DNA from: Hyphomicrobium sp.
GTDB taxonomy: Bacteria > Pseudomonadota > Alphaproteobacteria > Rhizobiales > Hyphomicrobiaceae
Direction of reading: 5' to 3'
DNA length: 64,000 nt
Assembly (NCBI GenBank): GCA_003987725.1
Contig: RXJH01000003.1
Span: 619,524-683,523, forward strand
Part shown: positions 29,469 through 39,530 of the stretch, piece by piece
Layout: each line of letters opens with the position of its first letter
How positions within the stretch are numbered: the stretch's first letter is position 1
Position numbers and translations under genes: made by a program
Notes under the pieces: model-generated
Database searches by the model: none
What the model saw: the letters and a program-made list of their open reading frames with translations, nothing else
What the model was told of the DNA's origin: nothing

Positions 29469-31883
29469 ATGGGGTTCATCTCAAGACGTGGGCTGCGGAC
29501 ACTCGCAGCAGGGCTGGTCTTTTCGCTTTTGTGCACGGCCGGAAGCGTCCTTGCGCCGGGTCGCGCCGAGGCCGGGTCGCCCGTCATCACCTGGCAACTT
29601 GAAAACCCGTTCCGCTTCTTCACTGATCCCCATGATACCGAAGCGCACCGCGCCACCTATCGCGCATTGGGCCCGTCGGAACGCTCCACTCCGGTTTTGT
29701 CCGGAGAGCACGCGCTGCAAGGCGGCGACCGCGACGGCTGGGCCGCGTCGATGTTTCAGAAGACGTGCTGGAACAACAATCGCTTCAAATGCGATGCTTA
29801 CGACGACTATATCAATCCGTCGAACCACGCCGTCATTGTTCAGGTCACGGGCGTAGATGATGCGTCCACGCTCTCGTGCCGATGGCTGACGGCGCCGCGC
29901 GGCGACGCCAAGAATCCTCGCGGCGACGCCATCACCCAGCCGTGCAACGAGCCCGCGCGCTTCGTCGTGCCATACCCTGGTGGCATGATGGTCACCGTCG
30001 AAATCGGCGGCCGCGAAATTGCGAAGCAGCTCATCAAGGTTCGCGACATCCTGATTGCCGGAATGGGAGACAGCTTTGCTTCCGGCGAAGGCAATCCCGA
30101 TCGCGCCGTGCGCTTTTCGCGCGAGCGCGCGTCCGATTACAGCACCGTCGGATTTTATAGCGGACTGACCGGATATCCCTCGCGCATCGGCCCTTGGCGG
30201 GATCTCGGCGATAAGGCCTTCATCAAGGAGAATGCGCGCTGGCTCGATCAGGCCTGCCATCGCTCGCTCTATTCCGAGCAACTGCGGACAGCGTTGCAAC
30301 TCGCCATCGAAGATCCGCACCGCGCCGTGACGTTCGTCGGCGTGTCGTGCGCTGGTGCCGAAATCACCGACGGACTGTTTCTGCGCTACAAGGGCAACGA
30401 ATGGGTGCCGAACCCGCCGCGCCTTTCTCAGATATCGGCGGTCGCCGAAGCGCAGTGCGGAAACAACCCGACGCAGACTCTCGATCTGCCCGAAGCCTAC
30501 CACATGAACGGGACCATTCCCGAACTGCAGAACATCATCCTCCGCAAGTGCCGGCAGGATGACGCGCGCAAAATCGACCTCGTCTTGCTCTCCATCGGCG
30601 GCAACGACATCGGCTTCTCGCGGCTTTTGGCGAACGCCGTCCTCTCCAACGAATCGCTGCTGCGCGAGCTTGGCGGCTGGCTGGGCCAAGTCCATGGCGA
30701 GGCGGAGGCGTCCGCCGAACTCAGTACATTGGGCGCGCGCTATAAGTCACTCAATCGCGCCATTCACAGCATCCTCTACGTGCCCTGGCAGGAAAGCGAC
30801 CGCATATTGCTCGTCGCCTATCCAGGCCTCGCCCTCGAAGGCGACGGCAGCCAGATGTGCGGCAGCGGCAACGCCGGCATGGAGGTCGTGCCCGACTTCC
30901 AATTGGACCGCACCAAATTGAAGCTCGGCACCTGGTTTGCCGACAAGCTGCATCGGCTCATGCGCGACAGCGCCTTCGAGTTCGGCTGGACATTCGTTGA
31001 AACACACCGGCGCGCCTTCATCGGTCGCGGCATATGCGCGGGCCTGAGCGTCGAAGGCGTCAGCGAGGTCGACGACCTTCGGCTCCCGCGGAAGATCGAC
31101 GGCGCATGGACGCCCTATAACCCGGCCGATTATCAGCCCTACGCGGCGCGTCAGCGCTGGTTCCGGACCCCGAACGATGCGTTCATGACGGGCAATTTCC
31201 ACGTCGCCGCCGGTATGCTGACGAAGGTTCTGCGGATTGAGCCTTTCGCGCCGTTCCAGCTCATCTTGGCATCGACGTACTCCGGAGCCTTCCATCCGAC
31301 CGCCGAAGGCCAAGCCGCAATCGCCGACGCTGTCGTCGACAAAGCGCGCGGCGTGCTGGCGAAATACGGTGCAGGACCGGATGCCGACCCGGCAGGCTAC
31401 ACAGTGCCGTCCCCGGACGACGTGCCTCCGCCCGCCGTCGCCGAACCCAACGCGCAAATTCCGGACATCAATTCAATTTTGGCCAAGCAGCCCGCCGCCG
31501 GCAACGGTGCGACGAGCGCATTGCCGGCTAAGCCTTCCGGTCCGCTCAACGCTCTGCCTGCTGCGGGGCCCGCGGACCCCGATGATACGGATACCGGCGG
31601 TGCGACCGTGGGCGTGACGTCCGGCCCTGAGGATCAAACACCTTCGGAAGCCGTCGTCGGACGGCCGCCAACGGAGACAGCAGTCGTTCCAGCATCGTCT
31701 CCACCGCCGCCCGCGCCACCAGGCACGCCCATCGAGATCCGCCCGCTGAATCGCGCCGCACCGCAGACGGCATCGGAACCTGCGCCTGCAGCCATGCCGG
31801 CGACGCAAACGCCACCGGCTGACGCGCCGTTCACGCCGCAACGGTTTGCACCGGCTTCGGCCGGCACGACGGGCGCGCAATAG
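29469..31883 (+). CDS. Large secreted GDSL/SGNH-family hydrolase
   Basis: 804 residues from the ATG at 29469 (GAGGG just upstream), which yields a signal peptide ending in GRAEA. The SGNH hydrolase blocks are present: GMGDSFASGEG with S202, the block III GGND (N379), and FHPTAEG with H609; together they form a complete catalytic set. The region before block I (about 170 residues) is an added domain with Cys pairs. The last 170 or so residues are a Pro/Ala/Thr-rich disordered tail. Substrate unknown; the family includes lipases, esterases and polysaccharide deacetylases. It is convergent with trmFO, six bases apart. Confidence 0.8.
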   Translation: MGFISRRGLRTLAAGLVFSLLCTAGSVLAPGRAEAGSPVITWQLENPFRFFTDPHDTEAHRATYRALGPSERSTPVLSGEHALQGGDRDGWAASMFQKTCWNNNRFKCDAYDDYINPSNHAVIVQVTGVDDASTLSCRWLTAPRGDAKNPRGDAITQPCNEPARFVVPYPGGMMVTVEIGGREIAKQLIKVRDILIAGMGDSFASGEGNPDRAVRFSRERASDYSTVGFYSGLTGYPSRIGPWRDLGDKAFIKENARWLDQACHRSLYSEQLRTALQLAIEDPHRAVTFVGVSCAGAEITDGLFLRYKGNEWVPNPPRLSQISAVAEAQCGNNPTQTLDLPEAYHMNGTIPELQNIILRKCRQDDARKIDLVLLSIGGNDIGFSRLLANAVLSNESLLRELGGWLGQVHGEAEASAELSTLGARYKSLNRAIHSILYVPWQESDRILLVAYPGLALEGDGSQMCGSGNAGMEVVPDFQLDRTKLKLGTWFADKLHRLMRDSAFEFGWTFVETHRRAFIGRGICAGLSVEGVSEVDDLRLPRKIDGAWTPYNPADYQPYAARQRWFRTPNDAFMTGNFHVAAGMLTKVLRIEPFAPFQLILASTYSGAFHPTAEGQAAIADAVVDKARGVLAKYGAGPDADPAGYTVPSPDDVPPPAVAEPNAQIPDINSILAKQPAAGNGATSALPAKPSGPLNALPAAGPADPDDTDTGGATVGVTSGPEDQTPSEAVVGRPPTETAVVPASSPPPPAPPGTPIEIRPLNRAAPQTASEPAPAAMPATQTPPADAPFTPQRFAPASAGTTGAQ

Positions 31884-31888
31884 GCTCC

Positions 31889-33322
31889 CTAGGCGGATTG
31901 CTTTACCGGCGCTGCGTCGCCGAGCCAGTTCGCGAAATCGGCGAGCGCGCGCCGCGACATCGCCCGCTTCTTCTCCCGCCCGCGCTCCGGCCCCTTGAGC
32001 CGCTGACCGTTTTGATCATGCGTGGGATTGACGTCGAGATCGGGAAGCAAACCGTAGTTGATGTTCATCGGCTGGAACGAGCGGGCCGCGCCGCGCTCGC
32101 CGTCTTCGCTGACGATATGTCCGCCGGTGATGTGATTGAGGAGCGCGCCGAGCGCCGTCGTCGCAGGCGGTGCAGCTGAACTGGAACCCATCGCGTCCGC
32201 CGCCGCGAAACGTCCCGCAAGCAAGCCGATGGCGGCGCTTTCGATGTAACCCTCGACGCCGGTGATCTGTCCCGCAAAGCGCAGGCGCGGCATCGCCTTG
32301 AGCCGTAGCGAACGATCGAGCAGCTTCGGCGAATTGAGATACGTATTGCGATGCAGGCCGCCGAGCCGCGCGAATTCCGCATTCTGCAAGCCCGGGATCA
32401 TCCGGAACACGCGCACCTGTTCGGCGTGCTTCAATTTCGTCTGGAAGCCAACCATGTTCCAGAGCGTGCCGAGCGCATTGTCCTGCCGCAGCTGAACCAC
32501 CGCATGTGGCCAGCGCCCCGTGCGCGGATCGTCGAGCCCGACTGGCTTCATTGGCCCGTAGCGAAGCGTCTCGCGGCCGCGCTCCGCCATGACCTCGACC
32601 GGCAAACAGCCGTCGAAGTAGGGCGTGGACGCTTCCCATTCCTTGAACGACGTCTTCTCACCCGCGAGCAGCGCATCGACGAACGCCTCGTATTCGTCTT
32701 TCGACATCGGGCAATTGAGATAATCGGCCCCGGTGCCGGCTGGTCCTGCCTTATCATAACGCGATTGGAACCACGCGATCGACGTGTCGATGGAATCGCG
32801 ATGGATGACCGGCGCAATCGCATCGAAGAACGCGAGCGAGTCTTCGCCCGTCAGCGTTGCGAGCGCCGCGCTCAATGCGGGTGACGTCAGCGGACCCGTA
32901 GCAACGATCACGTTCGCCCAATCTTCGGGTGGCAGGCCATCGAGTTCGCTGCGCACGATCGTGATCAGCGGATTGGCCGAGATGCGTGCCGTCACTTCCT
33001 GGGAGAACGCATCCCGATCGACGGCAAGCGCGCCGCCCGCTGGCAGCTTGTGCTTGTCGGCGGCCGCCATGATGAGCGAACCCGCATGGCGAAGCTCTTC
33101 GTGCAGCAGACCGACGGCGTTGTTCTCCCAATCGTCCGAGCGGAATGAGTTGGAGCAAACGAGTTCGGCGAAGCCATCGGTCTTGTGCGCTTCCGTGGAG
33201 CGAACCGGCCGCATCTCGTGCAGCACGACGGGTGTGCCAGTCGCCGCGATTTGATGTGCCGCCTCCGAGCCCGCGAGCCCGGCGCCAATGACGTGTACGG
33301 CGGATGTCTTAACGGTATGCAC
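31889..33322 (-). CDS. trmFO: Methylenetetrahydrofolate--tRNA-(uracil-5-)-methyltransferase TrmFO
   Basis: 477-residue flavoenzyme that makes m5U54 in the T-loop of tRNAs from methylene-THF and FADH2. N-terminal FAD-binding [10 protein letters not shown] (G13-G18), LHEMRP, the TrmFO/Gid signature [11 protein letters not shown] with C56, the second cysteine in [11 protein letters not shown], and the C-terminal INYGLLPDL are present. Length is on the long side because of a Lys/Arg-rich linker near the C-terminus, normal in alphaproteobacteria. Confidence 0.95.
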   Translation of the reverse strand: MHTVKTSAVHVIGAGLAGSEAAHQIAATGTPVVLHEMRPVRSTEAHKTDGFAELVCSNSFRSDDWENNAVGLLHEELRHAGSLIMAAADKHKLPAGGALAVDRDAFSQEVTARISANPLITIVRSELDGLPPEDWANVIVATGPLTSPALSAALATLTGEDSLAFFDAIAPVIHRDSIDTSIAWFQSRYDKAGPAGTGADYLNCPMSKDEYEAFVDALLAGEKTSFKEWEASTPYFDGCLPVEVMAERGRETLRYGPMKPVGLDDPRTGRWPHAVVQLRQDNALGTLWNMVGFQTKLKHAEQVRVFRMIPGLQNAEFARLGGLHRNTYLNSPKLLDRSLRLKAMPRLRFAGQITGVEGYIESAAIGLLAGRFAAADAMGSSSAAPPATTALGALLNHITGGHIVSEDGERGAARSFQPMNINYGLLPDLDVNPTHDQNGQRLKGPERGREKKRAMSRRALADFANWLGDAAPVKQSA

Positions 33323-33528
33323 GGCGGCTCCACAGCCTGGGAACGAAGTTCCGATGAGAATTTTGAAGCGAATTGGCCCGGTGCCGATCGGCGATGCGCG
33401 GGAGGCACCTCAGCGGCCTATCGGAGGCTATTTAAGCGGGGCGGCGTGGGCTTGCAACGAGTTAAGCCGCTGCCGCTGCTTTCGGTAAGGATTGCGGGAG
33501 CTGTAGGCGACGAACGCGGAAGCCGCTT

Positions 33529-34899
33529 CTAACCCGTGAAATAATCCCACGTCAGCTTCACATTGAGCGCGATGATCGTGACCGCGATAATGCCTGCCGC
33601 AACCGTCAGCCAGCGCGGCGAGACGAGATCGCCAAGCTTGCTGCGGCTCGCCGTGAACTGCACGAGCGGCACGATTGCGAAGGGCAGCTGCAAGCTCAGC
33701 ACGACTTGCGAAAGGATCAACAGCTTCGCCGTTTCCGCCTCACCGAAGAGGAGGGTGACGCCAGCCGCCGGCACGAGCGCGACGGAGCGCGTAATGAGCC
33801 GCCGCTGCCAGGCCGGCAACCTGATATGCAGGAAGCCTTCCATGACCGTCTGGCCCGCGAGCGTCGCCGTAACGGTCGAGTTCAAGCCGCAGCAGAGGAG
33901 CGCGATGCCGAAAAGCGTCGGCGCGATCGCCGATCCAAGCAGTGGATGTAACAGAGACTGCGCTTGTCCGAGTTCCGCAACCTCCGTGTTTCCAGATTTG
34001 TAGAACGTGGCCGCGGCGAGGATCAGGATCGACGCGTTGATCAGCAGCGCAAAGCACAACGCGACGGTCGAGTCGATCGTCGCGAATTTCAAGGCCTCCC
34101 GCTTCTCTTGCGTCGAAGTTCCGAAAGCCCGCGTCTGCACGATGGCCGAATGCAGGTAGAGATTGTGCGGCATCACCGTCGCACCGATGATGCCGAGCGC
34201 CAAATAGAGCATCTCGGGATTGCGCACGATATCTGTCGTCGGAGCGAAGCCGCGAATGACCGCACCCCATTCCGGATCCGCAAGCGCGATCTGCACGGAA
34301 AAGCAGATGGCGATGACGCCGAGCATGGCGATGATGAAAGCCTCGAGGTACCGGAAGCCGAGCCGCTGCAAAAGAAGCACGACGAAAACGTCGAGAGCCG
34401 TCAGCAGAACGCCGATCTCGAGGGGAACCCCGAACAGGAGATTGAGGCCGATCGCCGTGCCGATGACTTCCGCCACGTCCGTCGCGATGATTGCAATTTC
34501 AGCGAGAAGCCAGAGCGGGAAAGCGGCCCATTTGGGATAGCCGTCGCGGCAGGCCTGCGCCAGATCGCGTCCCGAGCCGATGGCGAGACGCGCACAGAGC
34601 GATTGCAGGATGACCGCCATGACGTTCGAGAGGAGCGCGACGAACAGCAGCGCATAACCGAATTTCGATCCGCCGGCGATCGACGTCGCCCAATTGCCGG
34701 GATCCATATAGCCGACCGCGACGAGGTAGCCTGGGCCGAAAAACGCAGCGAGACGCCGCCAGTAACTCGAATGGTCCTGAACCCGAACGGTCCGGAAGAC
34801 TTCGCCAAGCGAACGCTCCGCAACGGGTTTTCGCCAGCTTCCGTCGGCTGCTCCGGCAGCTTCGGCGGGAGGGGCAACTGTCCCCGTTCGGGCATCCAT
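33529..34899 (-). CDS. mntH: NRAMP-type divalent metal (Mn2+) transporter
   Basis: 456 residues from the ATG at 34899, which follows an AGGTGA element; the open frame runs further upstream but is not protein-like there. About 11 transmembrane helices. Metal-binding motifs are DPGNW in helix 1 (D66-N69) and MPHNLYLHS in helix 6, both intact. Proton-coupled uptake of Mn2+ (or Fe2+) is the family role. A 21-base near-palindrome lies 13 bases upstream of the start codon, consistent with metal-dependent repression. Confidence 0.93.
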   Translation of the reverse strand: MDARTGTVAPPAEAAGAADGSWRKPVAERSLGEVFRTVRVQDHSSYWRRLAAFFGPGYLVAVGYMDPGNWATSIAGGSKFGYALLFVALLSNVMAVILQSLCARLAIGSGRDLAQACRDGYPKWAAFPLWLLAEIAIIATDVAEVIGTAIGLNLLFGVPLEIGVLLTALDVFVVLLLQRLGFRYLEAFIIAMLGVIAICFSVQIALADPEWGAVIRGFAPTTDIVRNPEMLYLALGIIGATVMPHNLYLHSAIVQTRAFGTSTQEKREALKFATIDSTVALCFALLINASILILAAATFYKSGNTEVAELGQAQSLLHPLLGSAIAPTLFGIALLCCGLNSTVTATLAGQTVMEGFLHIRLPAWQRRLITRSVALVPAAGVTLLFGEAETAKLLILSQVVLSLQLPFAIVPLVQFTASRSKLGDLVSPRWLTVAAGIIAVTIIALNVKLTWDYFTG

Positions 34900-34912
34900 A
34901 AGGGTCACCTTT

Positions 34913-34933
34913 TGCAAATGACAATCATTCGCA
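34913..34933. promoter_or_regulatory. Operator-like palindrome upstream of mntH (Fur/Mur/MntR-type)
   Basis: TGCAAATGA-CAA-TCATTCGCA: 9-base arms that match at eight positions, with an AATGA/TCATT core like that in Fur-family boxes. In alphaproteobacteria, mntH is usually repressed by the Fur homologue Mur (or by MntR) with Mn2+. The site lies close to the start codon, where it would block transcription. The identity of the regulator is inferred. Confidence 0.65.
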
Positions 34934-35140
34934 ACTAGAGTGCTTGAGAAGCGGCGGCGCGTCAAGAACGGGGGCGATCCCTTTGCTGTGACAAATGTGG
35001 TTACCGCCGAAATTGGGATAAATCGCGAGATCCGGTGGAATGCGGCGGCATCACGGTGCTGCCGCGGTCTAGCCAACGCCGTGCCCCCGTGGTCCACCAT
35101 AAGCCGCATGAAACAGCGATTCCGGCGGTGATGCCCCGAA

Positions 35141-36247
35141 ATGTGGTCCCCCTATAAAAACCGTCTGAAGCGCGACCTCGAGCGCTGGCAATCGAATGGA
35201 TGGGTCAGCGGCGAGGGCCGGGCAGCGATCCTGGCCGACGTCGAGAGCAGTGGGCGTGAATTCGGGCTGGCGCCCGCGCTCGGAATTCTCGCCAGCGTCC
35301 TCTTCGGGTTCGCCGCGATTTCGTTCGTCGCCGCGCACTGGGAGGACATGCCGCGCCTAGGGCGTCTCCTCTTGCTCCTAGCCACCATCTGGGCGGGCTA
35401 CGGCGCGGCCGGATGGCTTGTCGTGCGCGGCCACCCTCTGCTCGCAGATGCCGCGATATTGTTCTCGAGCGGAATGTTTGGCGCCAGCATCATGCTGATC
35501 AGCCAGATGTACAACATCAGCGGCAATCCTTCGGACGGCGTTCTGATGTGGTGGATCGGGACACTCTTCGCAGGGGCGATGCTGCGATCCAATCCGGCGC
35601 TCGCCTTCGCGATGGTTCTCGTCTGCACCTGGTCATTCTTCGAAACGTCGGAGAAGAATGGTGTCCACTGGGCATTCCTCATCGGTTGGGCGCTCGTCAC
35701 GGCTGCCTTCATTTGGCAACGCTGGCGTCCGGGCCTTCATCTCTCCGCACTCGCATTGGCGATGTTCGTGATCTCGCTCGGCTATCAGTTGAGCGGCGGA
35801 CATCAGCATGGCCTCGTTGCCGTAATTGGCGGCCTCGCCGCCGCGGCCGCCGTCGCGATGGAGAAGCTGGAACCGGATCTCGATGCAAAGCTCGATCATA
35901 TCGCGGCCCCGCTCTTTGCGTACGCGCTCGCCGTCGCCTTCGCCGGACTTTTCGCGCGGCAGTTCCTGGTCGTCCCGCCGCTCGTTGATCTCATCGCCCT
36001 GGCCGCGATAGCGCTCGTCCTGATCCTCGCCGCCATCGCCTACGCCTTGTCGACCGGGAACCGCGGCGCGCTTTGGATTGGCTACATCGGCTTCTCGGCC
36101 GAGATCCTCACGCTCTATGGCGTCACGGTCGGTTCCATTCTCGGGACATCGCTGTTCTTCCTGGTTGCGGCGATCATCGTTTCATTCCTCGCGTACGTGG
36201 CATTGCGCTTGGCCAGGCAAAGCGCAGGCAGAGGACGTCCGGCATGA
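35141..36247 (+). CDS. DUF2157 domain-containing membrane protein
   Basis: 368 residues with an N-terminal soluble segment ([19 protein letters not shown], typical of DUF2157), then about ten hydrophobic helices. The family is often followed by a GDYXXLXY-domain gene; here the next gene overlaps the stop by four bases (ATGA). The pair is thought to be a membrane complex, but no function is established. Confidence 0.82.
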   Translation: MWSPYKNRLKRDLERWQSNGWVSGEGRAAILADVESSGREFGLAPALGILASVLFGFAAISFVAAHWEDMPRLGRLLLLLATIWAGYGAAGWLVVRGHPLLADAAILFSSGMFGASIMLISQMYNISGNPSDGVLMWWIGTLFAGAMLRSNPALAFAMVLVCTWSFFETSEKNGVHWAFLIGWALVTAAFIWQRWRPGLHLSALALAMFVISLGYQLSGGHQHGLVAVIGGLAAAAAVAMEKLEPDLDAKLDHIAAPLFAYALAVAFAGLFARQFLVVPPLVDLIALAAIALVLILAAIAYALSTGNRGALWIGYIGFSAEILTLYGVTVGSILGTSLFFLVAAIIVSFLAYVALRLARQSAGRGRPA

Positions 36248-36831
36248 TCAGCACACAAAAATTGGTCTGGCCGCTGCTCGCGCTGGTTGCGATCGCCCAA
36301 TCGGCGGCGCTGTTTGACATGGTCTACGCACGCGATCGCCTGCTGAAGTCCGGGCAGGAGGTCACGCTGGCCGTCAAGCCGCTCGACCCACGCGACATCT
36401 TTCGCGGCGATTACGTGACGCTCGGCTACGACATCAGCACGCTCACGAAGTCGACCACGGAAACGGACCCCGATTTTACGGGCTTTTCGGTCGGCGCACC
36501 GGCTTACGTCACCCTGGCCTCAGGCCCGGACGGCAAGTGGGCCGAGACGCATGTCGGCAGCCGGTACCCATCCAAAGTCGCGCCCGGAGAGGCTGTAATC
36601 AAGGGACGGGTGAAGCAGGTCTGGCAGGACGGGAACAACGCTGTAACGAACGTCATCGTCCGCTACGGCATCGAAACCTACTTCATTCCCGAAGGCACGG
36701 GCCGCGCCTTGGAGGACAAGGTCAGGTCACATGAGGTTAAGGCCATCGTCGCGGTTGCCGCCGACGGCACGGCAGCCCTCAAAGGCCTGATCGTCGACGG
36801 TGAGCGGCACGAAGACCCACCGCTTCTTTGA
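36244..36831 (+). CDS. GDYXXLXY domain-containing protein
   Basis: 195 residues from the ATG at 36244, chosen over an earlier in-frame start because it overlaps the upstream stop by four bases and begins with a transmembrane segment (KLVWPLLALVAIAQSAAL). The signature GDYVTLGYDIS gives the family its name and follows PLDPRDIFR. The C-terminal half is periplasmic beta-rich sequence with a second similar segment (YGIETYFIPEGTGR). It is translationally coupled to the DUF2157 gene; function unknown. Confidence 0.85.
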   Translation: MISTQKLVWPLLALVAIAQSAALFDMVYARDRLLKSGQEVTLAVKPLDPRDIFRGDYVTLGYDISTLTKSTTETDPDFTGFSVGAPAYVTLASGPDGKWAETHVGSRYPSKVAPGEAVIKGRVKQVWQDGNNAVTNVIVRYGIETYFIPEGTGRALEDKVRSHEVKAIVAVAADGTAALKGLIVDGERHEDPPLL

Positions 36832-36897
36832 GGCTTCAGGCCGGCCCGGTCACCTGCTATGAGGCGGCCGGATAAAAACCGGAAATGGAGACCTCAA

Positions 36898-37245
36898 GTG
36901 ACCGTCACCCGCTATGAAACTTCACCCGTCTATTCGAAGGTCACCGAGGCCAACGGCTTCGTGTTTACGGCAGGCGTCATACCGACGGATCTTTCCAAGG
37001 ACGTCGAAGGCCAGACCGCCGAAGTTCTGACCGAGATCGACCGCCTCTTGGCGCTCGCAGGCACCGACAAGACGAAAGTTCTGCAGGCGACCGTCTGGCT
37101 CAACGACATCCGCCACCGTGACGGCATGAACAAAGCCTGGAGCGCATGGCTGGACGGCAAGGGCGCACCGGCTCGCGCCTGCGTCGAAGCCAAGGTCATC
37201 GATCCGAGGATGCTCGTTGAGATCTCGGTCGTGGCGGTCAAGTAA
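36898..37245 (+). CDS. RidA-family protein (Rid/YjgF/UK114)
   Basis: 115 residues from a GTG at 36898 (GGAG nine bases upstream); earlier ATG adds a basic extension foreign to the family. Matches include GFVFTAGVIPTD, KVLQATVWLND and an arginine in the active-site position within APARACVEAKV. RidA hydrolyses reactive enamine/imine intermediates from amino acid metabolism. The usual IDPRMLVEI ending is present. Confidence 0.9.
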   Translation: MTVTRYETSPVYSKVTEANGFVFTAGVIPTDLSKDVEGQTAEVLTEIDRLLALAGTDKTKVLQATVWLNDIRHRDGMNKAWSAWLDGKGAPARACVEAKVIDPRMLVEISVVAVK

Positions 37246-37266
37246 ACTCCGCGTCCAGATTCAAAA

Positions 37267-37303
37267 TTGCCGAAGCGCGATGAAAGAATTTGCGCTTCGG
37301 CAA
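37267..37303. repeat. Perfect 12-bp inverted repeat downstream of the RidA gene
   Basis: TTGCCGAAGCGC (37267-37278) and GCGCTTCGGCAA (37292-37303) with a 13-base spacer, 21 bases after the RidA stop. It is not followed by a T-run on the plus strand; on the minus strand TTTT follows. It may end the RidA transcript in a Rho-aided way or be an operator for the next gene. Confidence 0.55.
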
Positions 37304-37437
37304 CAACCTGTGCCCCGATTGCCTCGCGCGTTGAAATTCCTTTCCCGTCCGCTTGAAAAGCTATCGAGAGCATCACTGAATCTGCGAAATACGCGACGGG
37401 GGGTTCTGCCCTCGATTGTCTTCGGAGACGGGAAAAA

Positions 37438-37785
37438 ATGATTCGCTTCGGATGGATGAGGCCGGCGCTCGCCGTAGCCGCGCTTTTTGCCTGCGCCGCT
37501 CCGGCGTTCGCTGATGATACGGGCGTGGCAGCTATTCACGAACAGCGTCGCGAGGGTGGCCGCACCTGCTTCGTCGACCATTATCACTACGGCTCGAGTG
37601 CAGGGCTGCCGTCGAAGAAGGCAGCTCTTGCCACCGGCATTAAATCCTGGGCCGATTTCACCGATTTCGAATATGGCTCGGACTGGGCGCACTGGGGCCG
37701 TGCATCGAGCAAGAGCGTGAAGTGCTCGCAAGCCGGTATCGGCGGCTCCTGGAGCTGCGATATCAGCGCCAGACCCTGCCGCTAG
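37438..37785 (+). CDS. Small secreted protein, unknown function
   Basis: 115 residues with a clear signal peptide (MRPALAVAALFACAAPAFA, cleavage before DDTG). The mature domain of about 90 residues has four cysteines (RTCFVDH, VKCSQ, WSCDIS, RPCR), suggesting two disulfides, and an aromatic-rich centre (WADFTDFEYGSDWAHW). No family recognised with certainty. A terminator follows. Confidence 0.72.
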   Translation: MIRFGWMRPALAVAALFACAAPAFADDTGVAAIHEQRREGGRTCFVDHYHYGSSAGLPSKKAALATGIKSWADFTDFEYGSDWAHWGRASSKSVKCSQAGIGGSWSCDISARPCR

Positions 37786-37810
37786 AGACTTGTGGTCTTC
37801 GGGATCTAGA

Positions 37811-37839
37811 AGGGCCGCGCTTTCGAGCCGGCCTTTTTT
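37811..37839 (+). terminator. Intrinsic terminator after the small secreted protein gene
   Basis: GGCCG / CGGCC stem (extendable through a bulge to AAGG/CCTT) followed by six T. It lies between the convergent small gene and the DUF937 gene. Confidence 0.7.
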
Positions 37840-37866
37840 CTTGTTTCCCGAACGGGGATCACGCCG

Positions 37867-38772
37867 TTAGCGCCGGCCACCAAGCGCTTGCCCAAGCACG
37901 CGCCGCACGATCGAAACGATCCAGCGCACAAGAAACAGCTTGATCATCGTGCCGACCACGCCGCTGTTCGAGCCAAGGAGATTGCCGAGGATCGAACGGA
38001 TGACGCTTTCGAGGGAACCGCCCTCGGGCCCCGGAACCTGCTGACCGCCACGCCGGACGATATCGGGAAGCCGGCTGTACGGATTATCATCGTCCTCGGA
38101 CGCGGGACCTGGGTAGCGGCCACGCCGCCCAAGACCTGGAATATCGTCGCCCGGAACGGGAAGAGGACTACCGCCGTCAATCGGTCGCGATGGTGCAGCC
38201 GGCTTATCGGACGCGCTCCCTCCGAAAGGTGGCCGGTCATCTGGCTGCGAGTAGGCGTCTCGTCCGGCTGGCGGAAACGCGTCGCCCGGCATCGGCAGCG
38301 GGCTTCCACCCGCGCCGGAAAACCCCGGAATGGTGCTCGCAACCTTCGCGATCGCGGGGCCCGATTGCCTTTGCAGTTCGCCGATTACCAAGGTCGCGAC
38401 CACGGGCAGAAGCTTTTGAACGATCGAAGCATCGACACCAGAGCTGGATGCTGTTCGCGCAGCGATACCGCGGCTCACATGCTTGTTGCCGATCAGTACG
38501 TTGAGGATCTGATCACCGTTCGCGACAAGCTCCGGAGAGGTGAAGCCGGAACTGTCGGCCGGTGTCAGGGTCGCGCCTGGAGTCGTAACGAGAGAAACCA
38601 CATCGGCCACCCCGCCGCGCGAAAGCATGGAGCGCTGAATGCGCGCCTGCAATTCATCGGCGAGTGATTGAACGGCGCGTTGCGCGCTTTGCTCGTCGAT
38701 GTCGTAGGCGTTGGCAATTCTTCCAATAAGTTCTTGTCCCGACGCACTCCGGAAGCTGTCATCAATGGTCAC
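37867..38772 (-). CDS. DUF937 (YidB-like) domain-containing protein
   Basis: 301 residues: an N-terminal DUF937-type helical domain (about 1-150, with VVSLVTTPGATL, ILNVLIGNKHVSRGIAARTA and VVATLVIGELQRQS), a Pro/Gly/Asp-rich linker and a short C-terminal segment with SIVRRVLGQALGGRR. DUF937 proteins resemble E. coli YidB; function not established. It stands alone on the minus strand. Confidence 0.75.
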   Translation of the reverse strand: MTIDDSFRSASGQELIGRIANAYDIDEQSAQRAVQSLADELQARIQRSMLSRGGVADVVSLVTTPGATLTPADSSGFTSPELVANGDQILNVLIGNKHVSRGIAARTASSSGVDASIVQKLLPVVATLVIGELQRQSGPAIAKVASTIPGFSGAGGSPLPMPGDAFPPAGRDAYSQPDDRPPFGGSASDKPAAPSRPIDGGSPLPVPGDDIPGLGRRGRYPGPASEDDDNPYSRLPDIVRRGGQQVPGPEGGSLESVIRSILGNLLGSNSGVVGTMIKLFLVRWIVSIVRRVLGQALGGRR

Positions 38773-38843
38773 GCCGGTCTCCGGTGATTGTCGAAGTCAG
38801 ACCTGAACTAACTAGCATGGCGGCAAGCGGCTGCCAGCTATCT

Positions 38844-38855
38844 GGATACGTATCC
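38844..38855. promoter_or_regulatory. 12-bp perfect palindrome in the divergent DUF937 / small-protein region
   Basis: GGATACGTATCC lies in the 261-base region between the divergent genes, 72 bases upstream of the DUF937 start. A possible operator; no regulator gene is near. Confidence 0.25.
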
Positions 38856-39033
38856 GCCATACAAGTTATCTGCCGCATCGTGCATCGAAAGCACAGCTGC
38901 TCGCACTTTCACTGATGCGAAGAAGGTACAGTGATACACGCGAAACCGCACAGGCACGTTCCGCGTTCGAGACGCGCCGGGTCTACGTCCGGGGAAGATG
39001 TCCGGGGGCGAATGACCCTTCTGGGAGAAAACA

Positions 39034-39459
39034 ATGCGAAAGCTTGTAATGCCGTTGTCCGTGCTCGCCGGACTTCTGTTTGCGGGAGCGGCCCCAGTAT
39101 CCGCCAATGCGGCCGCTGGCTTAACCGCTATGCAAGTGCAGGTCGACAAGTCTCCGGGCCTCGTCACTGAGGCCCGCTATCATCGTGGGTGGCACCGCGG
39201 ATGGCGTCACCATCGCCGCTGGGGTCGCGGTATCTATTTCGGATTGGGATGGCCTTACTACTACGGCTACTATCCTCGCCGTCGCTACTACTATGACGAC
39301 GACTATTACGGCGGCCCGTATTACGGCTACTACGGCGGCTACAGGCACCGTCACTGGCGCCATCACGGCTGGGGACACCGTGGCTGGGGTCATCGCGGCT
39401 GGGGCGGCCGTCACCACGGCTGGGGCCACCGCGGACACGGCGGCCACCGCCGTCATTAG
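39034..39459 (+). CDS. Secreted Gly/His/Tyr/Trp-rich repeat protein
   Basis: 141 residues with a signal peptide (LSVLAGLLFAGAAPVSANA) and a good ribosome binding site (GGGAGAAAACA). The mature part is extremely rich in Tyr, Arg, Gly, His and Trp: a Tyr block (YYYGYYPRRRYYYDDDYYGG) then Gly-Trp-Gly-His-Arg repeats. Such small basic proteins are common in Hyphomicrobiales envelopes; some could bind metals or polysaccharide through His clusters. No function is shown. Confidence 0.75.
   Translation: MRKLVMPLSVLAGLLFAGAAPVSANAAAGLTAMQVQVDKSPGLVTEARYHRGWHRGWRHHRRWGRGIYFGLGWPYYYGYYPRRRYYYDDDYYGGPYYGYYGGYRHRHWRHHGWGHRGWGHRGWGGRHHGWGHRGHGGHRRH
39367..39433 (+). repeat. Short in-frame tandem repeat encoding GWGHR units
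   Basis: About four copies of a 15-base unit GGCTGGGGNCAYCGN with one six-base insertion, inside the 3' part of the Gly/His-rich gene. Slippage during replication could change copy number. Confidence 0.7.
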
Positions 39460-39491
39460 AATTGGCCCAAGCTAGGAAAAAATGACTTTCG

Positions 39492-39530
39492 AGCGGTTCG
39501 CGCGGAAATATCCGCACGGGCCGCTTTTTT
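39492..39530 (+). terminator. Intrinsic terminator after the Gly/His-rich protein gene
   Basis: 15-base stem AGCGGTTCGCGCGGA / TCCGCACGGGCCGCT with two G-T pairs and one mismatch, AATA loop, followed by six T. It isolates the gene from hppA. Confidence 0.88.
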
